NCBI GenBank assembly: GCA_965208065.1
Contig: OZ242313.1
Coordinates: 4,340,001-4,404,000, forward strand
DNA: 64,000 nt
Direction of reading: 5' to 3'
DNA from: Bin103 sp002238925
GTDB taxonomy: Bacteria; Spirochaetota; Spirochaetia; SZUA-6; Bin103
Position 1 is the stretch's first letter; each line of letters opens with the position of its first letter. Of the stretch, positions 1 through 8,581 are shown in pieces. The notes under the pieces were generated by a model, which saw only the letters and a program-made list of their open reading frames with translations, was not told the origin of the DNA and searched no databases. Position numbers and translations under genes: made by a program.

Positions 1-748
1 CGCGCAGCATGCCGGTGCCGTGGTCGGCCCAGAACACCACGATGGTGTCGTCCCACACACCGTCTTCGTGCAGTTCGGCGACGTGGCGGCCGACGTGGTA
101 GTCAATCTGGGTCACCGCGTCGTAGTAGCGCGACCACGCCTTGCGGAACTCCGGGATGTCGGGGTGGTAGGGCGGCAGCGGCGCCTGGTCGGGATCGTGG
201 AAGTCGTCCGGCTGCAACAGGTTCAGGCGCTCGGCGAGGATCGTCTCCTCGGAGTCCTTGGTCACGAACGAGTGGCACTCGGTGTAGTTGTACACCGAGA
301 AGAACGGCTGGCCGGGGCGCCGCTGCCGCCAGTGCGCGGTGCCGCTCCAGGCGTCCCACGCCTCCGCCATGATCGGGACGCCCGCTTCGGTCTGCGCATT
401 CGCGGTGCCGGCCAGGTTGTAGTCGGTCTTGACGCAGTTGGAGGCAAAGTAACCGGCATCGCGCAGATACGCCGGCAGCAGGCGCAGGTGCTCCGGCGCG
501 GCGACCTTTGAGCGGTGGTGGTGGGTGCCGAGCGCGAACGACGCCACGCCGGTGATGATGGCGGCGCGCGACACCGAGCACACCGGCGCCATGGAGTGCG
601 CGTTGGTGTAGCGGATGCCTTCGGCGGCCAGCGCGTCGAGGTTGGGAGTGCGGGCGTAGCGGTCACCGTAGCAGCCGAGCAGCGGGTTGATGTCCTCCAC
701 CGACACCCAAAGGATATTGGGCCGTCCCGAGGTACGCGCCTCGCTCAT
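1..748 (-). CDS. Sulfatase (arylsulfatase superfamily), 3' end beyond window
   Basis: N-terminal 249 codons of a sulfatase running off the left edge. The start is followed by the usual PNILW strand with metal-binding Asp near residue 19, then the active-site region CSVSR at residues 57-61, where Cys57 would be converted to formylglycine; the third position is Val rather than the usual Pro or Ala. Near the window edge ADHGTG matches the sulfatase metal/active-site block. No signal peptide is visible, so it may be cytoplasmic or lack a recognisable leader. The gene starts 11 bp after the stop of a TauD-type dioxygenase and is probably cotranscribed with it. Substrate unknown; sulfated glycans or sulfate esters are plausible. 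Confidence 0.85.
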   Translation of the reverse strand, partial: MSEARTSGRPNILWVSVEDINPLLGCYGDRYARTPNLDALAAEGIRYTNAHSMAPVCSVSRAAIITGVASFALGTHHHRSKVAAPEHLRLLPAYLRDAGYFASNCVKTDYNLAGTANAQTEAGVPIMAEAWDAWSGTAHWRQRRPGQPFFSVYNYTECHSFVTKDSEETILAERLNLLQPDDFHDPDQAPLPPYHPDIPEFRKAWSRYYDAVTQIDYHVGRHVAELHEDGVWDDTIVVFWADHGTGMLR

Positions 749-759
749 GGATCCGGCCG

Positions 760-1773
760 TCAGGCGGCGGTCGCTCGGTCGCCGAGCGCGGCGAACAGCC
801 GCCGCGAGCCGGTGAACGTGGACCGTCCGTGCGCGGTCAGCATGTTGTCGAGGATGATCACCTCGCCGCGCCCGAGGGCGTAGGGCGTTTCCAGGTCGCA
901 CACCATCTTGAACCATGTCCTGCACTCGTCCGCCGAAACCGTGGTGCCATCTTCCATGATCATGCGGCTGAGGCTCTCCGGAGCGGTGGCCATCGTTCCC
1001 GCCAGCCGTTCGGCTTCCTCCGTTCTGCCGTCCCGTTCCGCCATCAGGCGCCACGATTCCGGCTGAAAGGTCAACGCCTGCGTGCACCACAGCTCGCCGT
1101 GGATCGGGTGCGGACGGAAGAAGCGCGCCGGCTCCTGGGTTATCTCCAGGTAATCGTCGTCGCTCCAGGCCAACTCCCAGCCGCGTTGGCGGGCGATCGT
1201 CTGCGCTTGCCGGCGGTCGCCGGTGCCCAACGACTCCTGCCAGCTCTTCTTGTCCTTGTAGGCCCCGGTACTCTCTCCCGCCGGCGGCAACCGGCGGCGC
1301 AGGCGGGCGCGTTTGCCGCGGAACCGCCGCTGGAAATGCTCGGGCAACGCCTCCGTGAACGCCCGCATGTCGCCGATCAGGTTGGTCTTCTGGCCGCGCT
1401 CGGCCGGTTCCTGGCAATAGAACACCACGTAGTCCGGCACGTCGTCGAGGTACGCCATCTCCTGGTGCAGCACGATGCACCGGTCGGGCGGCAGGTCGGT
1501 GGCCGAGTACACTCCGGCGGCATACTCGGTGCGCGGCGTGGTGCCGCCGACGTAGGAATGCGGGAGGAAGTCGATCTCCTGCAGGAACGCGGCGAACTCG
1601 TGCGGGCTGCGCAAGCCGGTGTCCCGGATGAGCAGCGCGCCCTCGCTATCGACAAGCCGAAAGATATCCGCGGCCAGCCCGCCGGCGCCCGAAGCGCTGC
1701 CATTGGCGGCCAGGTGCAGCCGCGTGCACGGCACCGAAAAACCGTCGGCGAGTTGCTCCCGTTCGTACTTCAT
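760..1773 (-). CDS. TauD/TfdA-family Fe(II)/2-oxoglutarate dioxygenase
   Basis: 337-residue protein of the TauD/TfdA fold. The iron-binding facial triad is visible as H-Q-E in the block following VLHQEMAYLDD and a distal His in the C-terminal TAHGRSTF block, where the following Arg would bind 2-oxoglutarate. Family members hydroxylate small molecules such as taurine, alkyl sulfates or carnitine precursors; the substrate here cannot be told. I chose the ATG at 1773 (MKYEREQL) because the longer upstream reading has no conserved sequence. It lies just upstream of a sulfatase on the same strand, so a joint role in desulfonation or desulfation is possible but unproven. Confidence 0.8.
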   Translation of the reverse strand: MKYEREQLADGFSVPCTRLHLAANGSASGAGGLAADIFRLVDSEGALLIRDTGLRSPHEFAAFLQEIDFLPHSYVGGTTPRTEYAAGVYSATDLPPDRCIVLHQEMAYLDDVPDYVVFYCQEPAERGQKTNLIGDMRAFTEALPEHFQRRFRGKRARLRRRLPPAGESTGAYKDKKSWQESLGTGDRRQAQTIARQRGWELAWSDDDYLEITQEPARFFRPHPIHGELWCTQALTFQPESWRLMAERDGRTEEAERLAGTMATAPESLSRMIMEDGTTVSADECRTWFKMVCDLETPYALGRGEVIILDNMLTAHGRSTFTGSRRLFAALGDRATAA

Positions 1774-1841
1774 TACCCTGCCACTGTATACCCCACGGCA
1801 CCGATTGCGCCACACGCGGCCGCACGCGGACGAACGCTCTG

Positions 1842-1870
1842 TTGACGCCCTCCCGAGAGGCGCCAATACT
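1842..1870 (+). promoter_or_regulatory. Putative sigma70-type promoter for the sugar-binding protein
   Basis: TTGACG at 1842-1847 and AATACT at 1865-1870 are separated by 17 bp, upstream of an AGGAGG ribosome-binding site at 1891-1896. Position and spacing fit the start at 1902. Confidence 0.5.
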
Positions 1871-1901
1871 GAGCCATTCGCACCTTTTCAAGGAGGATCA
1901 G

Positions 1902-3236
1902 ATGAATCGACTACGCATCGTGCCGATTGTTGCCGTGTTGCTGTCTGCTATGGTGGCCGGCAGCGTGTTTGCCGCAGCGTCCGGGGAGGGCGCAGCCGGC
2001 GAGGAGCGCGGGCCCATCGAAATGACCTACCTGCGCTTCGGCGGCCCTGACGACATTACCCAGGACGAAGCACTGATCGCGCGCTGGGAGGAGCGCAATC
2101 CAGGCGACACCATCGAACCGCTCATCGCGCCGTTCCCGCAGTGGAAGGAGAAGCTGGACACCATGGTCGCGGGCGGGCAGTCGCCGGACATCATCTTCGG
2201 TTGGCCGACGCCGTTCGCCAACCTGTGGGCCAACGAGCGCATCATCTCCCTGAACGAGTTGGTGCAGGGCGACGTCGACTTCAACATAGACGACTACCCG
2301 CAGCACAAGCAGTTCATCTTCGACGGGGAGCTTACCGGCATCCCCTACAACGCCACCGCCCACATCCTGGTCTACAACAAGACCATGTTCGAAGAGGCGG
2401 GGCTGGAGACGCCGATCGAGATGTACAACCGCGGCGCCTGGACCTGGTCCAACGCCATCGAGGCGGCCCAGGCGCTGACCGTCGACGAGGACGGCGACGG
2501 CACGCCCGACCAGTACGGCATGGTAAACATGGGCGACAACCCGGTGCCGATCATGACCGCGGTGTGGGCACACGGCGGCCGGCTGTTCAACGAGGACTTC
2601 ACCGAGATCACCTTCGACAGCCCGGAGACGCGCGAGGCGCTGCAACTGCTGGTCGACCTGGTGCGCGTGCACGAGGTGGCGCCGCCGCCGGAGATGCAGG
2701 CGAGCGAAATCGGCATCTCCTTCAACTCCGGCAAGGTGGCGATCGGGCGGCAGAGCGCGGCCACCATCATGCTGCGCCATATTCGCTGGGAAGAGCCTTG
2801 GGAGTGGGACATCGTGCCGTTCCCGGCCGGTCCCGGAGGATTCGCCGCATGGGCGGACGGCAACAGTCTCGGCATCTCGACCACCGCTCCCGACGAGCTG
2901 CTGGCGTGGGATTTCGTCACCTCGATGGTGGACGAGGAGTCGTGGCAGGTGCGCTTCGACCTTGGCCTGCCGTTCCGGCTGCCGCCCAACATCAACGTGA
3001 TCAACTCGTCCACCTTCCGTGACCTGTGGAGCTACGTCGACGTGGACATGATCATGGACGTCATGCTCGGCGAGAAGGCGCTCACGCCACTGGTACCGCG
3101 CCAGGCGGACGCGTTCCGCATCGCCTACAACGTGATGGACACCGAGGTCGAGAACGCCGTACGCGGCGACATATCGGTCGAAGAAGCGATCGCCGCCACC
3201 GTCAAGCAGGCCAACGACATCCTGGCCGGCTTCTAA
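1902..3236 (+). CDS. Sugar ABC transporter substrate-binding protein (family 1)
   Basis: 444-residue extracellular solute-binding protein. A signal peptide of about 24 residues ends at VFA and is followed by an acidic Ser-Gly-Glu stretch typical of exported binding proteins in spirochaete-like bacteria. The body has the family-1 pattern, including LDTMVAGGQSPDIIFGW and a late WAWDFV-like helix region. AGGAGG six bases before the ATG fixes the start at 1902. It most likely feeds the two permeases encoded convergently at 5276-7048, with the GH42 enzyme indicating a galactoside-type ligand. No ATPase gene is present locally, so the importer probably shares a general MsmK/UgpC-type ATPase encoded elsewhere. 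Confidence 0.88.
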   Translation: MNRLRIVPIVAVLLSAMVAGSVFAAASGEGAAGEERGPIEMTYLRFGGPDDITQDEALIARWEERNPGDTIEPLIAPFPQWKEKLDTMVAGGQSPDIIFGWPTPFANLWANERIISLNELVQGDVDFNIDDYPQHKQFIFDGELTGIPYNATAHILVYNKTMFEEAGLETPIEMYNRGAWTWSNAIEAAQALTVDEDGDGTPDQYGMVNMGDNPVPIMTAVWAHGGRLFNEDFTEITFDSPETREALQLLVDLVRVHEVAPPPEMQASEIGISFNSGKVAIGRQSAATIMLRHIRWEEPWEWDIVPFPAGPGGFAAWADGNSLGISTTAPDELLAWDFVTSMVDEESWQVRFDLGLPFRLPPNINVINSSTFRDLWSYVDVDMIMDVMLGEKALTPLVPRQADAFRIAYNVMDTEVENAVRGDISVEEAIAATVKQANDILAGF

Positions 3237-3268
3237 GCTCCGCTCCCCGAACAGCGCCGTCCCGGCGG

Positions 3269-5272
3269 TCAGCCGGGGCGGTGCAGGGGGATGCGGCGGG
3301 CGCCGTAGGCGGGCAGGCGGACCTGCTCGGGGCGGTAGCCGCGCGCGGCCGCGGTCACCGTCCAGGGGTAGCCGGAGCGGTTGATCAGGAACAGCAGGCT
3401 GCCGGCGGCGCCTTCCAGCACCCGCGCTTCGACAAGCGAGCGGTATTCTTCCGGCACCCCGCCGGACAGCTCGATGTCGGGTGGCAGGGTGTCCGGCAGC
3501 CAGCCCGCCAGCAGGCGGCGCAGGCCGCGGTGCAGCGACCACAGGTAGGAGCGGCCGAGCGCGAAGGTGGCCATCAGGATGCGGCCCTCCGGCCCGGCGG
3601 CCACCAGGCCGGGCGCGTCCACGTCGCGGTAGCGCGCCAGTTCCGTGCCGGCGAACCGCCCCGCCAGCACGCGGTCGAAGAAGGCGAAGCCGCCGAAGCC
3701 GCCCGCCGCATCGTTCAGGCTCCAGCCGGCCATCCAGTGGTCGGGCCGGATCCACTCGCGGCACTCCATGCCGAATGACGCAGCCGCCCGCCGGCAGTCC
3801 TCGAGGCCGGTCATCGGCAGCTCGGCAACCACCCGCCCGCCGCCGGCCACGTAGGCGGTCATGCCCTCCAGCTCGTCCGCCGACAGCCCCAGAGCGAACG
3901 GCACGGCCAGCACCTCCGGTCCGCCGTCCGCCGGCGGAAACCTGCCCCCGGTCACGAAGGTCACCTCGAACCCGAGGTCCAGGAACAGGCCGTAGAGCCC
4001 GTACACCGTGTCCGCCAGCGGCGCTCCGCGGGCGTTGGCCTGCCATACCATCTCGCGGCTCAGGTAGATCGCCACCCGCGCGGGCACCGTGCGCGCGCCG
4101 GCCAGCAGCTCCGCGTCGGCGCGCAACTCGGCGATCACCCGCTTCGTCGCCAACCGCCGCTCGGTGTCGTACTCGTCGGCGTCCACCATGTGGTTGATCC
4201 ACGGCTCCGGCCCGCTCAGCAGCGGCTCCCAGCGGTAGAAGAACAGCGCATCGGCGCCGTGGCTGGCCACCTGGTTCACCTCCGCCTCGATCTGGATGCC
4301 GCGCCACAGCAGCGACGCGCCGGCATCGCGCCCGGCACCGGCATACGGGAACGGGCCGCCCTGAAACTCGGTGATCCACAGCTCCTGCTGCGGCGCCAGC
4401 GCCTTCAGCAGCGCCAGGTGGGCGCCGGAGATCGCCGCCGTCTGCGCGCCGGAACCGTGGTACAGGCTTGACGAGGTGTAATCGAGCCGCGGCAGCAGCC
4501 ACCAGTCCTGGCCCTTGGCCTGCAACCCCTCGAAGTGGGTGTAGTTGAAGCTGACCCGCACGCCCGGGCACGCGGTGCGGATGATGTCGGCGCCCTCCAG
4601 CAGGAAGGCGGACAGCCGGCGCGCCGAGAACTCGCGCCAGTCGCGCCACAGGCCGGCGGCGTCGGGGTCGGCCTCGCGCGGCGGCTGTACCTCCGCGAAG
4701 CCGGGAAAAGCGGTGTCGAAACGCGCGTTGACCGCCTCGATGCTGCCGAAACGGCGCTCCAGGTCGGCCCGGTAGCCGGCCACCGAGTGCACGCAGTAGC
4801 AGGGATGGTCGCCCACGCCCAGGTTGGGCTCGTTGTGGATGTCCCAGTCCACGATGGCCCGGTGGCCGCAGAAGCGGCGCGCGGCCTCCCGCACCAACTC
4901 GTCGCGGCGGCGCCGGTAGGCGGGGTGGTCGACGCAGGCGCGCGGCCACAGGTAGTGGTGCGGTCCCACCGGATAGGCGCTGCCGCCGCGATCCACCACC
5001 TTGGCGTCGGGGTATTCCTCGAAGAACGGGTAGCCGACGTAGAAGGTGGCGAACCCGAACAGCACGCCCACCTCCAACTCCGCGCACAGGTCGAGCAGTC
5101 GGCCCACCTCGTCGATGTCACTGTCGAAGCCGATGCGGATGCGGATGGCGTCGAAGCCGGTATCCCTGATTACCGCCAGGTCGCGGCGCCAGTCCCGCTC
5201 GCCGCGCGGCAGCCACTCGGGACGCGTTGCCATGCCCCCGAACGGGTACTCGTAGTGGGTGCCGAAAATCAC
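3269..5272 (-). CDS. GH42-type beta-galactosidase
   Basis: 667-residue clan GH-A glycosidase resembling family 42 beta-galactosidases. The acid/base Glu is in DIHNEPN near residue 148 and the nucleophile Glu in WITEFQGG near residue 302; a flavodoxin-like trimerisation region follows at about 390-560. It starts at GTG 5272, three bases after the stop of the upstream permease, although an in-frame ATG at 5233 is an alternative. No signal peptide is seen, so it should act on imported galactosides in the cytoplasm. Position as the last gene of a permease-permease-hydrolase operon supports a role in processing the imported sugar. Confidence 0.85.
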   Translation of the reverse strand: MIFGTHYEYPFGGMATRPEWLPRGERDWRRDLAVIRDTGFDAIRIRIGFDSDIDEVGRLLDLCAELEVGVLFGFATFYVGYPFFEEYPDAKVVDRGGSAYPVGPHHYLWPRACVDHPAYRRRRDELVREAARRFCGHRAIVDWDIHNEPNLGVGDHPCYCVHSVAGYRADLERRFGSIEAVNARFDTAFPGFAEVQPPREADPDAAGLWRDWREFSARRLSAFLLEGADIIRTACPGVRVSFNYTHFEGLQAKGQDWWLLPRLDYTSSSLYHGSGAQTAAISGAHLALLKALAPQQELWITEFQGGPFPYAGAGRDAGASLLWRGIQIEAEVNQVASHGADALFFYRWEPLLSGPEPWINHMVDADEYDTERRLATKRVIAELRADAELLAGARTVPARVAIYLSREMVWQANARGAPLADTVYGLYGLFLDLGFEVTFVTGGRFPPADGGPEVLAVPFALGLSADELEGMTAYVAGGGRVVAELPMTGLEDCRRAAASFGMECREWIRPDHWMAGWSLNDAAGGFGGFAFFDRVLAGRFAGTELARYRDVDAPGLVAAGPEGRILMATFALGRSYLWSLHRGLRRLLAGWLPDTLPPDIELSGGVPEEYRSLVEARVLEGAAGSLLFLINRSGYPWTVTAAARGYRPEQVRLPAYGARRIPLHRPG

Positions 5273-5275
5273 CCG

Positions 5276-6145
5276 TCAGCCCTTGATTCCGGTGGTTACC
5301 ACGCCGTGGATGTAGTACTTCTGCGCCACGAAGAACAGCGCCACGCTCGGCACCAGCACGATGATCGACACCGCCATCAGGCTGGTCCAATCGGTAAAGT
5401 CCTGGTCCTGAAAGAAGCGCAGGCCCAGCGACAGCGTCATCTTGTCCATCGAGTGGAGGTAGATCAGCGGTTCCAGGAAGTCATTCCACACCCGGATGAA
5501 GGCGAACACCCCCACTACGCCGAGCACCGGGCGCGACAGCGGCAGGATGATCAGCACGAAGCTGGTGAATACCCCGGCGCCGTCGATGGCGGCGGCATCT
5601 TCCATTTCCAGCGGGATGGTCAGAAAGAACTGGCGCACCAGGAATATGAAGAACGGCACGCCGCCGAAGAAGAACGGCACTATCAGCGGCAGGTAGGTGT
5701 CGATCCAGCCGAGGAAGCGGAAGGTAATGAACATCGGAATCAGGCGCACGTGGAACGGCAGCATCATCGTGCTCAGCAGGATCACGAACAGGGCGGTGCG
5801 GCCCGGGAACTCCAGGCGGGCGAAGCCGTACGCCACCAGCGAGGAGGAGGTAACCGCGCCGGTCACCGACAGCAGGGTGATGACCGAGGTGTTGAAGAAC
5901 CAGCGCGTGAACGGCAGCGCGGTCCAGCCGTCGCTGAAGTTGTTCCAGCGCAGCGGCCGGGTAAACAGCTGCGGCGGATAGATGAACTCGGTGCCCGGAA
6001 CCTTGACCGCGGTGGACAGCATCCAGATGAACGGCGCCAGGATCACCACGGCGCCGGCGGTCAGGGCCAGGTACACGAACGCCAGCGTAATGCGGCGCTT
6101 GAACGACTGCCGCTCGTAGTAGTGAACCAAGGTGGTGCTCGACAT
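5276..6145 (-). CDS. Carbohydrate ABC transporter permease, MalG type
   Basis: 289-residue inner-membrane permease with about six membrane segments and the EAA cytoplasmic loop (EDAAAIDGAG followed by the PLSRPVLG helix) that docks to the ATPase. It is the second permease of the sugar importer, 15 bp after the MalF-type permease and 3 bp before the GH42 gene, so the three are almost certainly one transcript. The N-terminus begins MSSTTLVHYYERQ at an ATG. Confidence 0.92.
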   Translation of the reverse strand: MSSTTLVHYYERQSFKRRITLAFVYLALTAGAVVILAPFIWMLSTAVKVPGTEFIYPPQLFTRPLRWNNFSDGWTALPFTRWFFNTSVITLLSVTGAVTSSSLVAYGFARLEFPGRTALFVILLSTMMLPFHVRLIPMFITFRFLGWIDTYLPLIVPFFFGGVPFFIFLVRQFFLTIPLEMEDAAAIDGAGVFTSFVLIILPLSRPVLGVVGVFAFIRVWNDFLEPLIYLHSMDKMTLSLGLRFFQDQDFTDWTSLMAVSIIVLVPSVALFFVAQKYYIHGVVTTGIKG

Positions 6146-6160
6146 GATGCGCCTGCCCGC

Positions 6161-7048
6161 CTACTTCCGCGACTCGTAGTACACCCAGGCCGCCGACGAG
6201 CGCAGCACCACCAGGGTCATGCCGAGGATGAGCACGAACAGGATCCACGCCTGGGCGGCGGCGTAGCCCATGCGGTACCACTGGAAGGCGTGCCGGTACA
6301 GGTACAGCACGTACATCAGGCTGCCGTGGTTCGGACCGCCGTCGGTCATCACGTAGGCCGGGGTGAACACCTGGAACGACTGGATGATGCCCATGATCAG
6401 GTTGAACAGGATTACCGGCGAGATCATCGGCACGGTGATTCTCAGGAACCGCTGCCAGGCGTTGGCGCCGTCCACGATCGCCGCCTCGTAGTAGGAGGTG
6501 GGCACGTTCTGCAGCGCCGCCAGGTAGATCAGCATCGGCCCGCCGACCCCCCACAGGCTCATGATGATCAGCGCCGGGATCACCCAGGTCTCGTCCGCCA
6601 GCCAAGCCGGTCCCTGGATCCCGAACACCTGCGCCAGGAACAGGTTGAAGATGCCGAAGCGCGGGTTGAAGATCCACACCCACAGCAGCGACACCGCGAC
6701 CCCCACGATCACGCTCGGCAGGTAGTAGATGGTGCGGAACAGGCCGAGCCCCTTGATCTTCTGATTGAGCAGCACGGCGATCAGCAGCCCGAACACCAGG
6801 TTGAGCGGGATGCTCAGCGAGTACAGCGCGGTAACCTTGATCGACTTCCAGAACAGCGGGTCGTCGAAGAACAGCTTGGCGTAGTTCTTGAGGCCGATGA
6901 ACTGCGGCTTGGAGAGCGCGTTCCAGTTGGTGAAGCTCAGGAACAGCGACGCCAGCAGCGAGCCCACCACGAACACCAGGAAGCCGATCACCCACGGCGA
7001 GATAAACAGGTACCCGGCGATCGTGCGCTTCTGGTGGTAGGTATACAG
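6161..7048 (-). CDS. Carbohydrate ABC transporter permease, MalF/UgpA type
   Basis: Inner-membrane permease, about 295 residues if started at 7048, with six membrane segments and the EAA loop (YEAAIVDGANAWQRF). The first in-frame ATG/GTG candidate is GTG 6991, but this would remove part of the first membrane segment and has no ribosome-binding site. Upstream the frame stays open through YTYHQKRTIAGYLF, which looks like the normal start of this family, and a GGAGGAGG motif at 7054-7061 lies 5 nt before a CTG codon at 7048. I therefore propose an unusual CTG start. It is the first gene of the permease-permease-GH42 operon. Confidence 0.85.
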   Translation of the reverse strand: MYTYHQKRTIAGYLFISPWVIGFLVFVVGSLLASLFLSFTNWNALSKPQFIGLKNYAKLFFDDPLFWKSIKVTALYSLSIPLNLVFGLLIAVLLNQKIKGLGLFRTIYYLPSVIVGVAVSLLWVWIFNPRFGIFNLFLAQVFGIQGPAWLADETWVIPALIIMSLWGVGGPMLIYLAALQNVPTSYYEAAIVDGANAWQRFLRITVPMISPVILFNLIMGIIQSFQVFTPAYVMTDGGPNHGSLMYVLYLYRHAFQWYRMGYAAAQAWILFVLILGMTLVVLRSSAAWVYYESRK

Positions 7049-7137
7049 AGTTGCCTCCTCCGTGGCGGCGAGAATAGCACAGCCCCCCGCCGCCGGCCAC
7101 CGCAGTCAGGCGGCTTGCGGCTCCCGCGGCGTACGCC

Positions 7138-7166
7138 TTGACCGGCCTCCACTCCTGAGACACAGT
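7138..7166 (+). promoter_or_regulatory. Weak putative promoter for the 7181 membrane protein
   Basis: TTGACC at 7138-7143 and CACAGT at 7161-7166 are 17 bp apart in the divergent spacer between the permease operon and the membrane protein. A start near 7173 would leave a leader of only about 8 nt. Confidence 0.35.
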
Positions 7167-7180
7167 GTCCCGGTATCGAC

Positions 7181-7612
7181 GTGGGGCAACGCATCGGCGG
7201 CATATTTCTGCTCGTGGTGGCGGTCGCGGTGGCCGTCCAGACGGTGGTCGAGCCGCTTTACCACGCCTCGGAAGAGGGCCAGCCATACAGCCCGCTGTGG
7301 ACCGTCCTGGACCCGCTGATGGTCGTTGCCGTGGCGGTCGGCGTGCTGCTCGCCTGGCTGCGCAAGCGCGCCGCGGGCGGCGGCGGACGCGGCAGCGACG
7401 CGGTCACCCGCGCGTGGCTGGCCGCCAACACCTGGTTCTACGGCCTGCTCGCCGTCGCCATCCTGCTGCTGTGGAATTGGTTCAACCTGCTCAGCCCCCG
7501 TTTCACCGCAATCGGCGACGAAACCTCGTCCCTGGTCTGGATCATCATCGACACCCTCCTCCCCCTCCTCCTCGGCTCCCTCGGCCTCTCCCTCCTGCGC
7601 AGACGCGAGTAG
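7181..7612 (+). CDS. Small integral membrane protein, four predicted helices
   Basis: 143-residue protein of no family I recognise. Hydrophobic segments lie at about residues 5-24, 42-60, 84-104 and 118-138, with a basic Gly-rich cytoplasmic loop between the second and third, giving an even number of helices. It starts at GTG 7181, the first start in the frame. It is transcribed divergently from the sugar-transport operon and faces a VapBC module at its 3' end. Function unknown. Confidence 0.6.
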   Translation: MGQRIGGIFLLVVAVAVAVQTVVEPLYHASEEGQPYSPLWTVLDPLMVVAVAVGVLLAWLRKRAAGGGGRGSDAVTRAWLAANTWFYGLLAVAILLLWNWFNLLSPRFTAIGDETSSLVWIIIDTLLPLLLGSLGLSLLRRRE

Positions 7613-7648
7613 TCAACCCGTCCGCTCTGCACGTTGCACGCATGTGGC

Positions 7649-8089
7649 TCATGGCGGTGGCTCTGTGGGAGTGTCCTTCTCAGCGAGCACCATTTGGGTC
7701 ACAAGCTCGCGGGGTATTGACGCCATGTGTGGATCTCGGTGGACCAGGACGGCGGAGTGGACGTGCGCGCACCCGGCGATTACCGCGTCGACCAGGGGCA
7801 ACCGGGTGTCCGTCGATTCGCGCAGCAGCATCGCGCTGTCGGCGGTCCGGCGATCCACGATCAGGGTCGTGGTGAGTTCGTCAACGTATTGGCGGACGGA
7901 CCGGTCCACCTCTTCCGGGTCGTCCACCTCCACCGTCAGCCGGCCCTTCAACTCCGGCATCGACAGGACGCACAACCCGATGCGGTTGCGCGGCTCCTGC
8001 CAGAGGCTCTCCACCATCTCGGCTCCCGGCTCATCAAAGTAGTGGGCAAGTATCGCCGAGGTGTCCAGAACGTGAGTGACCGCCCTCAC
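7649..8089 (-). CDS. PIN-domain ribonuclease toxin (VapC type)
   Basis: 146-residue PIN-domain protein. The acidic metal-binding residues are visible at Asp9 (VLDTSA), Glu46 (MPELKG), Asp101 (LVDAVIA) and Asp119 (HRDPHM). VapC toxins cleave tRNA or rRNA when freed from the antitoxin. The GTG start at 8089 overlaps the TGA of the AbrB-type antitoxin, consistent with translational coupling. Order is antitoxin then toxin, as in VapBC operons. Confidence 0.85.
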   Translation of the reverse strand: MRAVTHVLDTSAILAHYFDEPGAEMVESLWQEPRNRIGLCVLSMPELKGRLTVEVDDPEEVDRSVRQYVDELTTTLIVDRRTADSAMLLRESTDTRLPLVDAVIAGCAHVHSAVLVHRDPHMASIPRELVTQMVLAEKDTPTEPPP

Positions 8090-8340
8090 GGCATCGTGTC
8101 TTCTTGTTCGCGTTCCCGCACCAGCGCGTCGACGACGCTGCCCGGCCGTCGCCGGTGCCGCAATCCGCGCCCGCGCAGTCCGGCGGCCACTGCCGCAACG
8201 CTCGGGAGCACCCGCACCTCCAGCACATGCTCCTGCTCGGTAGCGCTCCACTGAAGGCGCGTCCCTGGTTCGATCGCCTCGGCAGCCGCAACTGCCGCCG
8301 GAACCGTGACCTGGTTCTTTCCCGTGACTGTAGTAATCAT
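8086..8340 (-). CDS. AbrB/SpoVT-type antitoxin (VapB-like)
   Basis: 84-residue protein whose N-terminal half (MITTVTGKNQVTVPAA) is the swapped-hairpin AbrB DNA-binding domain; the basic C-terminal half would bind the toxin. It precedes and overlaps the PIN toxin by four bases. The start at 8340 lies 6 nt after a -10 hexamer, leaving no room for a Shine-Dalgarno sequence. Autoregulation of this promoter by the antitoxin or antitoxin-toxin complex is expected from the family. Confidence 0.82.
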   Translation of the reverse strand: MITTVTGKNQVTVPAAVAAAEAIEPGTRLQWSATEQEHVLEVRVLPSVAAVAAGLRGRGLRHRRRPGSVVDALVREREQEDTMP

Positions 8341-8346
8341 GGAACT

Positions 8347-8374
8347 ATAATAATCAAGTAGTATATTATGTCAA
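8347..8374 (-). promoter_or_regulatory. Promoter of the AbrB-PIN operon, probably leaderless
   Basis: On the minus strand a perfect TTGACA (8369-8374) is followed after 16 bp by TATTAT (8347-8352), which ends 6 nt before the ATG at 8340. The island is strikingly AT-rich in a GC-rich region. Transcription should begin at or beside the start codon. Confidence 0.7.
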
Positions 8375-8581
8375 GGTAAGCACTTCGCGCGCGGATTCCG
8401 CCCGCCCGATCACCCTTGATTCGAAGGATCGCATGGAGTAGCCTGGAGCGGTGGCGGACGTTGATCAGCAGCTCGCCGATACGGGTACGGTGGCGAGGAA
8501 TGCACGCGTGCTGGAACTGCGGTTGCGGCCGGTCCGCTCTCTGAGCGCTTCGTAAGAAGGAAGGGGGCGTCGGCGGCCGTC

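Noticed and set aside
3237..3268. Possible terminator between convergent genes
   Set aside because: Only a weak five-base complementarity and no T-tract on either strand.
1911..5087. Very long minus-strand open frame
   Set aside because: It runs antisense to the binding-protein gene and out of frame over the GH42 gene; the translation is Arg/Pro/Gly-rich without motifs. High GC makes such frames common.
4535..7141. 868-codon plus-strand open frame
   Set aside because: Antisense shadow of the GH42 and permease genes; His/Gln/Asp-rich composition and no recognisable domain.
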